The position numbers were made by a program, and so were the translations under genes. Shown piece after piece: positions 49,257 to 61,805 of a stretch of DNA of 64,000 nt (the first letter of the stretch is position 1; each line of letters opens with the position of its first letter). The stretch is from Actomonas sp051209155 (GTDB lineage: Bacteria > Verrucomicrobiota > Verrucomicrobiia > Opitutales > Opitutaceae), in assembly GCA_051209155.1 (NCBI GenBank), contig JBPJGB010000002.1. One strand, 5' to 3'. Under the pieces are notes generated by a model. It was not told where the DNA came from, did no database searches, and was given only the letters and a program-made list of their open reading frames with translations.

Positions 49257-50942
49257 ATGACACAAAGCTCGTCCGCGTCCCGCAGTCGTTGGCTGCCCTT
49301 GGCCTGGGTGCTGGGCGGTGTTTTGTTGGCGGGAGCGGCGTGGATGTTGCCGGTCAATCTGTTGGCTTTGCCGACGGCCTTGCTGCGCGAAGCGGGGCGA
49401 GGCACGCCGAGTGTCGTGGACATCGGCGATGATCTGTTGGCTCGCGAAAAGCCCGGTCCGGCGGCGCTGGTGCAAGCGGCCGCCCAAGTGGTCGAGGCCC
49501 CCGGTGCGGTCGCGTTGGCCGAGCGTTTGGCGCGCGAAGCGACGCGGCAACCGGAGCTCGTGCCGTGGGGCGGTTGGGATCCGTTTCTGGAACCGCTGGT
49601 GGATCAGGCGGATGCCGTGGGGCGACCCGACTCCACGCCGGTGCTGGCGTTCTTTGTAACGCGGGAAGCGCGCGGTGCGCTGGCGGGTTTTTTGGCCAAT
49701 TCGCGGTCGGCCGGGGTGCGGGCGATGTTGGAACTGCGGCGCATCGATCGCGCCCAGCAGTTTGTGCCGGCGACCCGGCCGGGCGGCCAGGCGCTGGATG
49801 CCACGATCCTGCTGGCGGCGCTGTTGTATCAGGGGGAACACCTGTCCGATTCCCTGCAGCGTGAGGTGCGCGACCTGGCGGAAAACGCTGCGCTGGCCGA
49901 CGACCTCACCGAGATCGAACCCTTCTTTCTCGACCTGCTCTCGCTCGGCAAGCGGCTCAACTGGATTCAGCTCACCGAGCTGCTGCGGCTGGTCGAAAGC
50001 ACGCAGACCGTCGGCGAGTTTGCCCACCTGAGCCGGGTGGCGGCGGACGATCTGGCCAGCGTTTACGCGGCCGCGATGGCGGCGGAGGCGGCCGACCCGG
50101 TCGCCACTTATTTGATACGCTACGGCCGGCAGGGTCTGGCGGACCTGCGGCTGGCCTTGGCCAACGGGCAGGGGGCGGTGCGGCAACTCGTCGGTCGACA
50201 GGTGCCCGTTTCGCGCGAGGCCGGGCCGACGCTCAGTGCGGTCGCGGCGTTCGGGTTGCTGCATCCGCACTGGCTGCTGGGGGCGAAGTATCTCGGCATG
50301 CTGGCGGGAGCCTTCCTGCTCTTTCGTGGACTTGACCGCGGTTTCGCCGCGCGCACGGCCGGCGGCGCGCTGCCGCATCTTTCGAGCGGGGTGCTGGCAG
50401 TGTTGACGGCGGGCGTCATCATTGTCGCGACCGAACCTTTTCTCCTGCAGGCGGCTCCGCCGTCGGAATTTCAATTCAAAATAGCCTTGCCGGTGTTGGC
50501 TGACATCACGGACACGACTTCGGCTGAACTCACGAAACCCACCACGACCATGGATTCCTCGACTCTGCTTACGATCGGTCTGTTTGCCGCCCTGCAAGTG
50601 GCGATGTATCTCATCTGCCTGCTCAAGATCGGCGAGATCAACCGCCGCGAGGTGCCGCCGCTGGTGAAGCTCAAGCTGATGGAGAACGAAGAAAACCTTT
50701 TCGATGGCGGTCTTTACGTGGGCATCGGCGGCACGGCCACGGCGCTGGTGTTTCAGGTGCTCGGTCTCATCGAGCCCAACTTGCTGGCGGCCTATTCCTC
50801 CAACCTGTTCGGCATCACCTGCGTCGCCCTGGTGAAGATCCGTCACGTGCGCCCCTACAAGTGCCGCCTGATTCTGGAAGGGCAGGAGGCGTTGATGGCG
50901 CTCGCCCAAAAGGAAACCCCCGCCGCTCCCGTGAAGGCTTGA
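49257..50942 (+). CDS. Multi-pass membrane protein of unknown function
   Basis: 561 aa. TM1 near the N-terminus (LPLAWVLGGVLLAGAAWML), a ~300-residue mostly helical extracytoplasmic or cytoplasmic region (LVQAAAQVVEAPGAVALAER, DLTEIEPFFLDLLSLGKRL), then a C-terminal set of TM helices (LLGAKYLGMLAGAFLLFRGL, SSGVLAVLTAGVIIVATEPF, LLTIGLFAALQVAMYLICLL, GGTATALVFQVLGLI) and a short tail. No family is recognised. It is followed within 16 bp by the coiled-coil envelope gene at 50959, suggesting an operon. No catalytic motif was found. Confidence 0.75.
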   Translation: MTQSSSASRSRWLPLAWVLGGVLLAGAAWMLPVNLLALPTALLREAGRGTPSVVDIGDDLLAREKPGPAALVQAAAQVVEAPGAVALAERLAREATRQPELVPWGGWDPFLEPLVDQADAVGRPDSTPVLAFFVTREARGALAGFLANSRSAGVRAMLELRRIDRAQQFVPATRPGGQALDATILLAALLYQGEHLSDSLQREVRDLAENAALADDLTEIEPFFLDLLSLGKRLNWIQLTELLRLVESTQTVGEFAHLSRVAADDLASVYAAAMAAEAADPVATYLIRYGRQGLADLRLALANGQGAVRQLVGRQVPVSREAGPTLSAVAAFGLLHPHWLLGAKYLGMLAGAFLLFRGLDRGFAARTAGGALPHLSSGVLAVLTAGVIIVATEPFLLQAAPPSEFQFKIALPVLADITDTTSAELTKPTTTMDSSTLLTIGLFAALQVAMYLICLLKIGEINRREVPPLVKLKLMENEENLFDGGLYVGIGGTATALVFQVLGLIEPNLLAAYSSNLFGITCVALVKIRHVRPYKCRLILEGQEALMALAQKETPAAPVKA

Positions 50943-50958
50943 GCCGCGACCCCGCGTC

Positions 50959-52344
50959 ATGAACCGCACCCTCCTGCTCATCCTCTGCGACTTCCTGTTG
51001 CTGACGTTGCTCGCGCTCACGCGTTGGGAGACGGCGGAGCCGGAGCGGCCGACGGAGACGGCGGCGGCGCAGATCCAGGACGAAGACGGCGCGGTCACGG
51101 CGGCGGATGACGTGGTTGAACTGATGAAGCTGTCCTTCGAGGACCAGCAGGCGCAGCAAACCGAGCTCAGCGCCGAGCTGGAGGCGCGGGCCGCCGAACT
51201 CGCGGAGCGCGAGCGGGCGCTGCGTGAGTTGGAGGCAGCGCGCGACGATCTCGCGGTCAATCTGGAGCAAACCCAGCAGACGGCGGCGCAGTTGCGCGAA
51301 CAGGCGGCGGCGCGGGCGAGTGAAGCGGCGGCATCGCAGGCTCGCGTGGCGCAGTTGCAACGTGATCTGGAAGAGCGCGAGAAGCTGGCCGCGCAACAGG
51401 CGGAAGAGTTGGCCAAACTCGCCACCGCGCAGGCGGCGGCGCAGGAGCAGATCCAGAATCTCAACGTGGCGGTCAAAGTCGCCGAGCAGGAGAAAACCCT
51501 GTTGCGCGAAACGGCCGACACCTTCCGCGAGCAGGCGGCCAAGGAGCGCGAGGAGCGCATCAAGGTGCAGGAGACAACGACCCAGCTCGCGCAGGGCGTG
51601 GGCGCCTTGGCGGAGAAGTCGGATGCGATCACGCAGGAGATGCGCGAAAACCGTCCCATCAATGCGAATACACTCTTCAGCGAATTTTTGATCAACCGGG
51701 TGCCGGCCAACTTCAATGCGGCGCGGATCAATGGATTTGGCAACGAGCTCACCCGCACCGCTCAGGCGCGGACGATTCTGGTGAGCGACGGCGAAGCAAC
51801 CTACGCGATCATGCACATCGAGGACACGCCGTTCAACTACGCCGAGCCGGCGTCGCAGTGGGCGCGGGTGTTTGTGACCCTGGCGAAGGACGAGGTGCGA
51901 GCGGCGGCGCCACGGTTGGATTTTCTGGCACGGGACCCGCGCATCGTGGCGATTCCGGTGGAGGCCTCGCAGGCGGCCGCGCTCGGGGTGAAGGTGTATC
52001 GCACGACGACGGATCCATTCCGTTTTCCGGAGGCCGTGTTGATCAGCAACGGCGGCGAAGGTTATGGCGAAGTGCCCTTCAAGTTGGAGGCCAACCTGCC
52101 GGGCTACGTGCGCATGGACAACCGGCTGGTGCGTCGGCTGATGGCGGACTACACGCCGGAGCGCGGCGATCTGGTGCTGTCCAAGACCGGCGAACTGCTG
52201 GGCGTGATGGTGACCTCGGACCTGTGTGCGATGGTGGATAATTTTCTCCCGGCCGGCACGATTCGCACCGGCGACACGAGCGGGCAGAACCTTCGTGCGC
52301 TGCTGGAGCGCATGCGGCAGATGGCTGAGAGTCGCAGCCGTTGA
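50959..52344 (+). CDS. Membrane-anchored coiled-coil protein with trypsin-like C-terminal fold
   Basis: 461 aa. It opens with MNRTLLLILCDFLLLTLLAL, a TM anchor without a cleavage site that recurs in verrucomicrobial proteins. Residues ~55-225 are a strong coiled coil (ERERALRELEAARDDLAVNL, QAAAQEQIQNLNVAVKVAEQ). The C-terminal ~200 residues are beta-rich, and the end DLVLSKTGELLGVMVTSD looks like the strand pair after the serine of trypsin-like proteases (G-D-S-G-G-P...G-x-L-V-G), but the GDSGG serine is absent. A pseudo-protease or docking role is inferred. It is operonic with the gene at 49257 (16 bp apart) and runs to within 6 bp of the sulfatase-fold gene. Confidence 0.7.
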   Translation: MNRTLLLILCDFLLLTLLALTRWETAEPERPTETAAAQIQDEDGAVTAADDVVELMKLSFEDQQAQQTELSAELEARAAELAERERALRELEAARDDLAVNLEQTQQTAAQLREQAAARASEAAASQARVAQLQRDLEEREKLAAQQAEELAKLATAQAAAQEQIQNLNVAVKVAEQEKTLLRETADTFREQAAKEREERIKVQETTTQLAQGVGALAEKSDAITQEMRENRPINANTLFSEFLINRVPANFNAARINGFGNELTRTAQARTILVSDGEATYAIMHIEDTPFNYAEPASQWARVFVTLAKDEVRAAAPRLDFLARDPRIVAIPVEASQAAALGVKVYRTTTDPFRFPEAVLISNGGEGYGEVPFKLEANLPGYVRMDNRLVRRLMADYTPERGDLVLSKTGELLGVMVTSDLCAMVDNFLPAGTIRTGDTSGQNLRALLERMRQMAESRSR

Positions 52345-52350
52345 ACCGTG

Positions 52351-53448
52351 ATGGGAGCGCGGCCGAACATCCTGTGGATTGTGACCACGCAGTGGCGGGC
52401 GCAGGCGCGGGCGGCGATGGGGGATCCCAACGCGCGCACGCTGCACCTCGACGCGCTGGCCGCGGCGGGTTGCGACTATCGAGAGGCAACCACGCCGCAT
52501 CCCTTTGGCCCCTTTGCACGAGCGGCGTTGTTGACCGGCGTGCCGTCGCCCGAGAACGGGGTCTGTGACTATTGGGATCCTTTGCCAAGCGACGCGCGAA
52601 CGATTGCGCATGATATGGCGGAGCGCGGCTACATGACGGCATGGTTTGGCAAGTGGCATCTGGCCGAGCGCGATCGCACGGCGCCCTTGGTCGGCGAAGC
52701 GCACGCGCGTATGGTCGTGCCGGATACGGCGCGCGGCGGCTTCGGATTTTGGGAAGGGTTTGAGAGTGGATTCCTGCTCAACGATCCGTGGCTGCACGGC
52801 ACCCGGTTGCCGGAGCCGGTGCAGGTGCCGGGTTATCAGAGTGACGTGCTGTGCGAGCGCGCCGGTGATTGGTTGCGCGAACAGACCTCACCGTGGTTTG
52901 CCGTGGTGAGCGTGGAGGCGCCGCACCCGCCCTATGGCGCGCCGGCGGCGGGGATTGAGCGCGACGCGGCGGAGGTGGTGTTGGCGGAAAACGTGCCGCC
53001 GGCGGCGAGGGAACGGGCGCGGCGGGATTTGGCGGGTTATTACGCTCACATCGAGGCGACTGATCGGGCGATGGGTCGACTGGTGGCGAGCCTGCCGGAC
53101 GACATGATCGTGGTGGTCACCTCGGTGCACGGTGACATGCACGGCGCCCACGGCTTGTTTCGCAAAGGCTGGCCGCACGAAGAGAGTGTGCGGGTGCCGC
53201 TGGTGGTGCGCGGCGCGCCGGGTGAGCGTGGGGTGAGCGCGGCGCCGGTGTCATTGTTGGATCTGCCGGCGATGACGCGGGCGTGGGCGGACCGTGATGC
53301 GTGGAGTTGCCCGCGCGATCGCGCACCGATCTCGATGCCGAGTGTGGTGGCGCTACCGGATCAATGCGATCGGGTGTGGACCGGGTGGCGCAGCGCGGCG
53401 GAAAAGCGCGTGTGCAACGCGGATGGGGCGGTGTGGGCGGCAGAGTGA
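52351..53448 (+). CDS. Sulfatase-fold protein with degenerate active site
   Basis: 365 aa, no signal peptide seen. The fold is clear: NILWIVTTQWRAQARAAMGD, AHDMAERGYMTAWFGKWHLA (GKWHL intact) and VVVTSVHGDMHGAHGLFRKG. Yet key residues are gone: the N-terminal metal Asp (usually TDQ) is Thr (TTQ), the formylglycine Cys/Ser motif CxPSR has no counterpart in TPHPFGPFARAALLTG, and the second metal Asp (usually SDHG) is Val (SVHG). It probably binds rather than cleaves a substrate, or has another activity. The ATG at 52351 is preferred to the GTG at 52348. Three genes (49257, 50959, 52351) lie head to tail. It is convergent with the LacI gene. Confidence 0.8.
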   Translation: MGARPNILWIVTTQWRAQARAAMGDPNARTLHLDALAAAGCDYREATTPHPFGPFARAALLTGVPSPENGVCDYWDPLPSDARTIAHDMAERGYMTAWFGKWHLAERDRTAPLVGEAHARMVVPDTARGGFGFWEGFESGFLLNDPWLHGTRLPEPVQVPGYQSDVLCERAGDWLREQTSPWFAVVSVEAPHPPYGAPAAGIERDAAEVVLAENVPPAARERARRDLAGYYAHIEATDRAMGRLVASLPDDMIVVVTSVHGDMHGAHGLFRKGWPHEESVRVPLVVRGAPGERGVSAAPVSLLDLPAMTRAWADRDAWSCPRDRAPISMPSVVALPDQCDRVWTGWRSAAEKRVCNADGAVWAAE

Positions 53449-53493
53449 GCCGGCACTCGCTTGCGATCGCGGCCACGTTGGCCCGCCAAGTAC

Positions 53494-54615
53494 CTAGTCG
53501 AAGGCGACGGGGCGGGTGGCTTCGGTTTGGCCGGAGTTGGCGAGGAGGTTGAGGGTGGGGCGCAGGTCTTCGTGTTCGGCGTTGGGCTCCACGGCGGGAG
53601 CGGTGGCGCCGTCGATCCAGCGGCCGTCAATGATGGTGGTCTTGGGTTGGTCGGGCAGGCCGCGCTCGTGGCGCAGGAGTTGTCCGGCGACCATGTCGAC
53701 CGCGGCGGCGCCGATGCTGTGGGCATCCTGGTAGATGCCGGCCATGCTGCCGTCGTCGCTGGCGAGGTCGAGGGAGCAGAAGGCAATATCCCGGGGCACG
53801 TCGTAGCCGGCTTCGGTGAGCCACTCCGGGATACGTTTTTCCGTGCTGATGATGGCGTCTGGCTTGGCGCGTTTGACCCAGGTAAGGAAGGCCTTGGCCG
53901 TCAGATCGTGGGGCCGGTGCAATAGGGTCGGGGCGCCGATGCCTTCGGTGAAGGTTTCGAGCAGGTAGCCGCCGGTCCAGAGGTCGCCGACGCGGTGGTC
54001 GAGTCGCGCGGCCATGGCGAGGCCGATGCGGCTGCGACCGGCGGCGTGCAGGCGCGCCACGCAGACGCGCGCGGAGGCGGTGTGGTTGTCGGTTGCGCGG
54101 TGCAGGCGGGGCTCGGTAAGGGTGTAGGCGATGGTGGCGGCGGCGAAGCGATCCCACTGCAGCGCAATGGTGCCGGTGGCGTAGAACGGTGACACGATGA
54201 GACCGTTGATGCCGCGGGCGTAGAGGATGTCTGAAAGGCGGTTGGGATTGCCGTTGGCATCGCCGAGCCAGAACTGCTCCAGGCGGTAGCCGGCGCTGTC
54301 GGCCCGGGCGTGAGCGCCCTCAAGGCAGCGGACCTGAAACGGGCTTTCTTTCCACTCGTCGCGGCGGCGGTCGCTGCTGACCCACGCGAGGGTGACGCGA
54401 TCAGAGGAAGGTTGCCCGGCGCGGATTGCGCTCATGGCCTCGGCCAGCAGGGGGTTGGGTCGCCAGCCGAGTTGGTTGGCGATCCGTTGGATCCGCTCGC
54501 GGGTGCTCAGGGGGATGCGCGGGTGGTTGCGCAGGGCCATGGAGACGGCGGCGCGGGAGACGCCGGCTTGATCGGCGATTTGTCCGAGGGAAGGGGTTTG
54601 GGCGTGGCGGCGCAT
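53494..54615 (-). CDS. LacI-family transcriptional regulator
   Basis: 373 aa. The N-terminal LacI helix-turn-helix is SLGQIADQAGVSRAAVSMA with the hinge helix near RIANQLGWRPNPLLAEAMSA. The periplasmic-binding-type sugar domain follows (RVTLAWVSSDRR, GLIVSPFYATGTIALQWDRF, SRIGLAMAARLDHRVGDLW, PDAIISTEKRIPEWLTEAGY). Typical LacI length. Its effector is probably a sugar or sugar derivative. The start at 54615 is chosen so that the HTH is near the N-terminus. The nearest gene, on the opposite strand and convergent, encodes the sulfatase-fold protein; regulation of it is only speculation. Confidence 0.9.
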   Translation of the reverse strand: MRRHAQTPSLGQIADQAGVSRAAVSMALRNHPRIPLSTRERIQRIANQLGWRPNPLLAEAMSAIRAGQPSSDRVTLAWVSSDRRRDEWKESPFQVRCLEGAHARADSAGYRLEQFWLGDANGNPNRLSDILYARGINGLIVSPFYATGTIALQWDRFAAATIAYTLTEPRLHRATDNHTASARVCVARLHAAGRSRIGLAMAARLDHRVGDLWTGGYLLETFTEGIGAPTLLHRPHDLTAKAFLTWVKRAKPDAIISTEKRIPEWLTEAGYDVPRDIAFCSLDLASDDGSMAGIYQDAHSIGAAAVDMVAGQLLRHERGLPDQPKTTIIDGRWIDGATAPAVEPNAEHEDLRPTLNLLANSGQTEATRPVAFD

Positions 54616-54826
54616 GGTGGGGCGGGGCGAAACAGGACGAGCGGGCAGCAAGCAAGCGGACGACGCAGACGACCAGTTTAACAGAGAGCGCCCGGAGATG
54701 AATGTTAAATTCCGGATGCGGCGAAGGGAGCAAGTCGAAGCGTTGTGGGTGTTTCGTTTGCCCGATCGTTGACCCGCGGCGTGGGGTTCGCTCGACGGGG
54801 ATAAGGAGAGAGAAGAAAAGCGACGC

Positions 54827-58786
<3,960 letters not shown>

Positions 58787-58874
58787 AGGGAATCCACCTC
58801 AACAAGGGGAAAAGCGATCGCAGGGGCAACGTTGTTTAAGGCCGTGAAAATACGGGGTGGAGTCGAGCCGAGAA

Positions 58875-61751
58875 TCAGGACTCGGGGGGCGGCTCAGCAG
58901 ATTCGGGGCCGGACGAGGGGGGCTGGAAGGTGGGTGCGGTCGGCGGTGGAGCGAAGGTCTCGTTGCTGTCGGGCGGGCTGGGGGCGTCCGGCGCGTCGGC
59001 TTGGGGACCGGATCCGGTGAGGGCGCGGAGGAAGTTCGTGGGACCGTAAACGAAGGTCCACGCGGGGGTGTTGAGTTTCCCGCCGAGTTTCACTTCCAAG
59101 GCACGAGTGAGCGGGGTGAACACGGCGTCGAGCAGGTTGCCGCCGCCGCCGTCGAAGGGACGCACCCGGGTGAGAAAATCAAGGTTGCGGGTATCGAGGT
59201 AGTATTTGCCGTTGGCATCGAGCGAGCCGCGAGTCCCGGTGAGCTTGATGTTGTCGAAATCGAGCACGCGACCGTTGAGCTCGAAGTCGCCGTAGGCGTT
59301 GTCGAGTTGGAGTTTGGAGAAGTTGAGCAGAGTGCTGCCCAGCAAGGTGGAGAGCGGGCCCAGGAGTTTCAGCTCGCCGAGATTGGCGTCCTGGATGGAG
59401 GCGGCGCCCTGGCCTTGAAAGCCATAGGGATCGGCGGCGGGACCGGTGGCGGAGAGCGACAGGTCGAGCACGCCCTCCGCGATGCGTTGTTGAAATTCGC
59501 TTTCGGGCGAGGGCTCTTCGCCGCGACGGTGCGCGGTCCAGGTTTCGACTGCCCGGATGGTTTCGCCGAGATGAGCGTGATCGAGATTGAGATCAAAGGC
59601 GATGCGGCGATCGGCGGCGTCGCCGGTCATTTCGATGCGACCGGCCAGCGCTCCTCCGGTCGCCCCGGCGCTGAAAGGCGCCACCAACAGGCGTTCGTTG
59701 GTCTGGTGCGCTTCGAACTGTGCGCCATGCAGGGGAAAATCAAAAAAGCTCCACTCCTCGCTGGTGTGACCGCTGACCTTAAAATCCACCTCGATCGGCG
59801 CGCCCCAATCTTCGCGCTCAGCCCGACCGTCGATTTGCAGTGAGACCGGGCCGGCCATGGCGAAGGGTTCGGCGATGCGCTCGCCGAGGTCACCCAACAG
59901 CTTGGGCAGGGGCGACAGGTCCGAATCGCCGGTGGCGTGCACTTCGATGCCAGTCCAGCGCGCGCCCAAAGGCAGGCGCCACGAGCGGGTGAAGCTGCCG
60001 CGCACCTCGCCCTGCGGACGCCAGGCGTGGAATTCCAGCACGTCGGCCCAACCGGGACGCACGAACAGGCGGGTGGTCATCCGGTCCAGGGCGATGTCTT
60101 TGACGACCGCGTTCTCGGCGCTGGCCTGCACCCAGACCCGCGTGAGCAAGGGCTTTTTCCAGCGGCCGCTGACCTCCACGCTCGCGTCCGGCGGCGCGAC
60201 GGGGAACTGGAAGTTGGTCCAGAAGTTCGGCCACCAGCGGCGGAACCAGCCGTCGATATCGGAGGGCTCCAAGCGCCCGCCGAGCAGGAAGCGGAAGTCG
60301 AGCGACTTGGTATCCATTTCGTAACTACCGGTGGCCCGGCTGGCGCCGCGCAGGAGCAGGATGTCGTCAGCGCGCAGCGTGGTGCCCTGCCACGTTACCC
60401 GCGCGGCCGTGGCGTCGAGGTCGACCCGACGGGCGGTGACCGCGCCGGTGCTGAAGACCGCCTCGGCGCGCAGCGGGCGGCCGCCTTCGGCGAGGTTGAG
60501 GTCGGCGGTGATGCGGGGGGCTTCGGTCCAGTTGAGCAGGGCCGGCAAGTCGAAACTCAGGTGGCGGCCGGCGAGAGCAATGGCGGCGGCATCCACCGCG
60601 GTGGCCAGCCGCACCCGGCCGGCGACGGTGGTCACATCGAGATCGGCCTCGATCGCCAGCGGATGTCCGAGCAAGTCAACCTGCACCATCGCCTGCACCT
60701 GGGGCAGGGTGGCGACGCCGGTGCGCACGCTGATCCGGGGCAGGTCGAGCCAGGGGGTGTGCACGGTGTGCGCGGTGAGGTCGAGGAGGCGTGGTTCGAA
60801 GCGACCGACGGCCGGTGCGGCCATCAGTTCGAGTTGGCCGCGCAGGTCGTCGATGGCGATGCGGGCCGGGGCCGCGATGCGACCGGCGCTGAAGTCGACG
60901 GTTTGCAGGCGGGCCTGCGGCCCGAGGTCGAAGGTCGTGGTGGCCGTGAAGTCCTGCAGGTCGATCTGCTGGTCGGGGTGTTGAGGGAGACTGAGTTCGA
61001 GCTCCCGGGCCTGCAGCCGCAGGGCGATGTCGGCCAAGGGGTGCTCGTCGGGAATCAGCTCAAGGCTGACCCGCAACTCGCGGTGGCGGGGCACCTGCGG
61101 CAGGTAGGTGGCGGCGAGCCGGCAGGCGCGCAGGTAGTTCCGGGCGAGGGATTCCAGCAACTGGTCGACCGGCAGGCTGTCGCCGCCGCGAGCGGGCAGG
61201 CGGAGACTGCCGTGCAGGTCGACGGGAGTGGGCCCAAGGATGGCCGTGAGGTTTTCCAGCACGATGAGGTCCGCCGCTTCGCCCGGGCGCACGGTGGCGT
61301 TGAGCTTCCGCACCAGCGGTTCGCGCGTGCCGGTGGGCGACAACATCGACGGGATGTAGAACGCGGCATCGCTGATTTTGATTTGCCGCGGCTCGACCTG
61401 TCGGAACCAGAGCGTGATCGGGTTCAGCTCGAAGTAGAGCGCTTCGGCGTGGAACACCGCCTCGTCGACCGCGATGAGGGTGAGGTCGGCATCGCGCAAC
61501 AGGATGTGGCCGCCGGGATCAAACTGGGCCTCGCCAAAACTGACCCGCAGACCGGCGGCTTCGAGACGGGACTCGATCTCGCGCAGCACGAAACGGGGCA
61601 CGGCGAGTTCCTGCGCCGACATAATGAAAATCTGGATACCGAGGCAGATCGTGAGGACCAGCCAGAGACTCCAAAGCAGCAAAGAGCACAGTCCGCGCCC
61701 ACAGTGATGGGTGCCTTTCCAGCAAACCTGCAACCAGCGGGGGGCGGGCAT
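58875..61751 (-). CDS. AsmA-like envelope protein (TamB/YhdP style)
   Basis: 958 aa. One N-terminal TM (LLLWSLWLVLTICLGIQIFI) then a long beta-rich region with repeating strand patterns (IDLQDFTATTTFDLGPQARL, WTGIEVHATGDSDLSPLPKL, GALAGRIEMTGDAADRRIAF) and an AsmA-type C-terminal domain with a YGDFELNGRVLDFDNIKLTG segment, then a Pro/Ser/Glu tail (PPDSNETFAPPPTAPTFQPP). Such proteins span the periplasm and are linked to lipid transport or outer-membrane biogenesis. It is the third gene of a minus-strand run (GldG-like end, DUF4340, this gene); a leader micro-repeat lies just upstream of the start at 61751. Confidence 0.8.
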   Translation of the reverse strand: MPAPRWLQVCWKGTHHCGRGLCSLLLWSLWLVLTICLGIQIFIMSAQELAVPRFVLREIESRLEAAGLRVSFGEAQFDPGGHILLRDADLTLIAVDEAVFHAEALYFELNPITLWFRQVEPRQIKISDAAFYIPSMLSPTGTREPLVRKLNATVRPGEAADLIVLENLTAILGPTPVDLHGSLRLPARGGDSLPVDQLLESLARNYLRACRLAATYLPQVPRHRELRVSLELIPDEHPLADIALRLQARELELSLPQHPDQQIDLQDFTATTTFDLGPQARLQTVDFSAGRIAAPARIAIDDLRGQLELMAAPAVGRFEPRLLDLTAHTVHTPWLDLPRISVRTGVATLPQVQAMVQVDLLGHPLAIEADLDVTTVAGRVRLATAVDAAAIALAGRHLSFDLPALLNWTEAPRITADLNLAEGGRPLRAEAVFSTGAVTARRVDLDATAARVTWQGTTLRADDILLLRGASRATGSYEMDTKSLDFRFLLGGRLEPSDIDGWFRRWWPNFWTNFQFPVAPPDASVEVSGRWKKPLLTRVWVQASAENAVVKDIALDRMTTRLFVRPGWADVLEFHAWRPQGEVRGSFTRSWRLPLGARWTGIEVHATGDSDLSPLPKLLGDLGERIAEPFAMAGPVSLQIDGRAEREDWGAPIEVDFKVSGHTSEEWSFFDFPLHGAQFEAHQTNERLLVAPFSAGATGGALAGRIEMTGDAADRRIAFDLNLDHAHLGETIRAVETWTAHRRGEEPSPESEFQQRIAEGVLDLSLSATGPAADPYGFQGQGAASIQDANLGELKLLGPLSTLLGSTLLNFSKLQLDNAYGDFELNGRVLDFDNIKLTGTRGSLDANGKYYLDTRNLDFLTRVRPFDGGGGNLLDAVFTPLTRALEVKLGGKLNTPAWTFVYGPTNFLRALTGSGPQADAPDAPSPPDSNETFAPPPTAPTFQPPSSGPESAEPPPES

Positions 61752-61756
61752 TTTCT

Positions 61757-61790
61757 AAAAAGCTGAAACGCTAAAACGCGGAAAAGCTGA
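61757..61790 (-). repeat. Pyrimidine-rich start-codon leader repeat, copy 3
   Basis: Plus strand AAAAAGCTGAAACGCTAAAA (61757-61776) followed by CGCGGAAAAGCTGA. It ends 5 nt before the ATG of the AsmA-like gene at 61751. The transcript strand is again pyrimidine-rich (TCAGCTTTTCCGCGTTTTAG). The 12-mer AAACGCGGAAAA is shared exactly with copies at 15706 and 48574. Confidence 0.6.
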
Positions 61791-61805
61791 CGTGGAAGAT
61801 CGTGG

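Noticed and set aside
48882..51758. A 958-codon open frame on the minus strand over the membrane protein, coiled-coil and deformylase genes
   Set aside because: It crosses genes that have unmistakable motifs on the correct strands and its translation is Arg/Ser/Ala-rich low complexity. It arises from high GC and coding bias.
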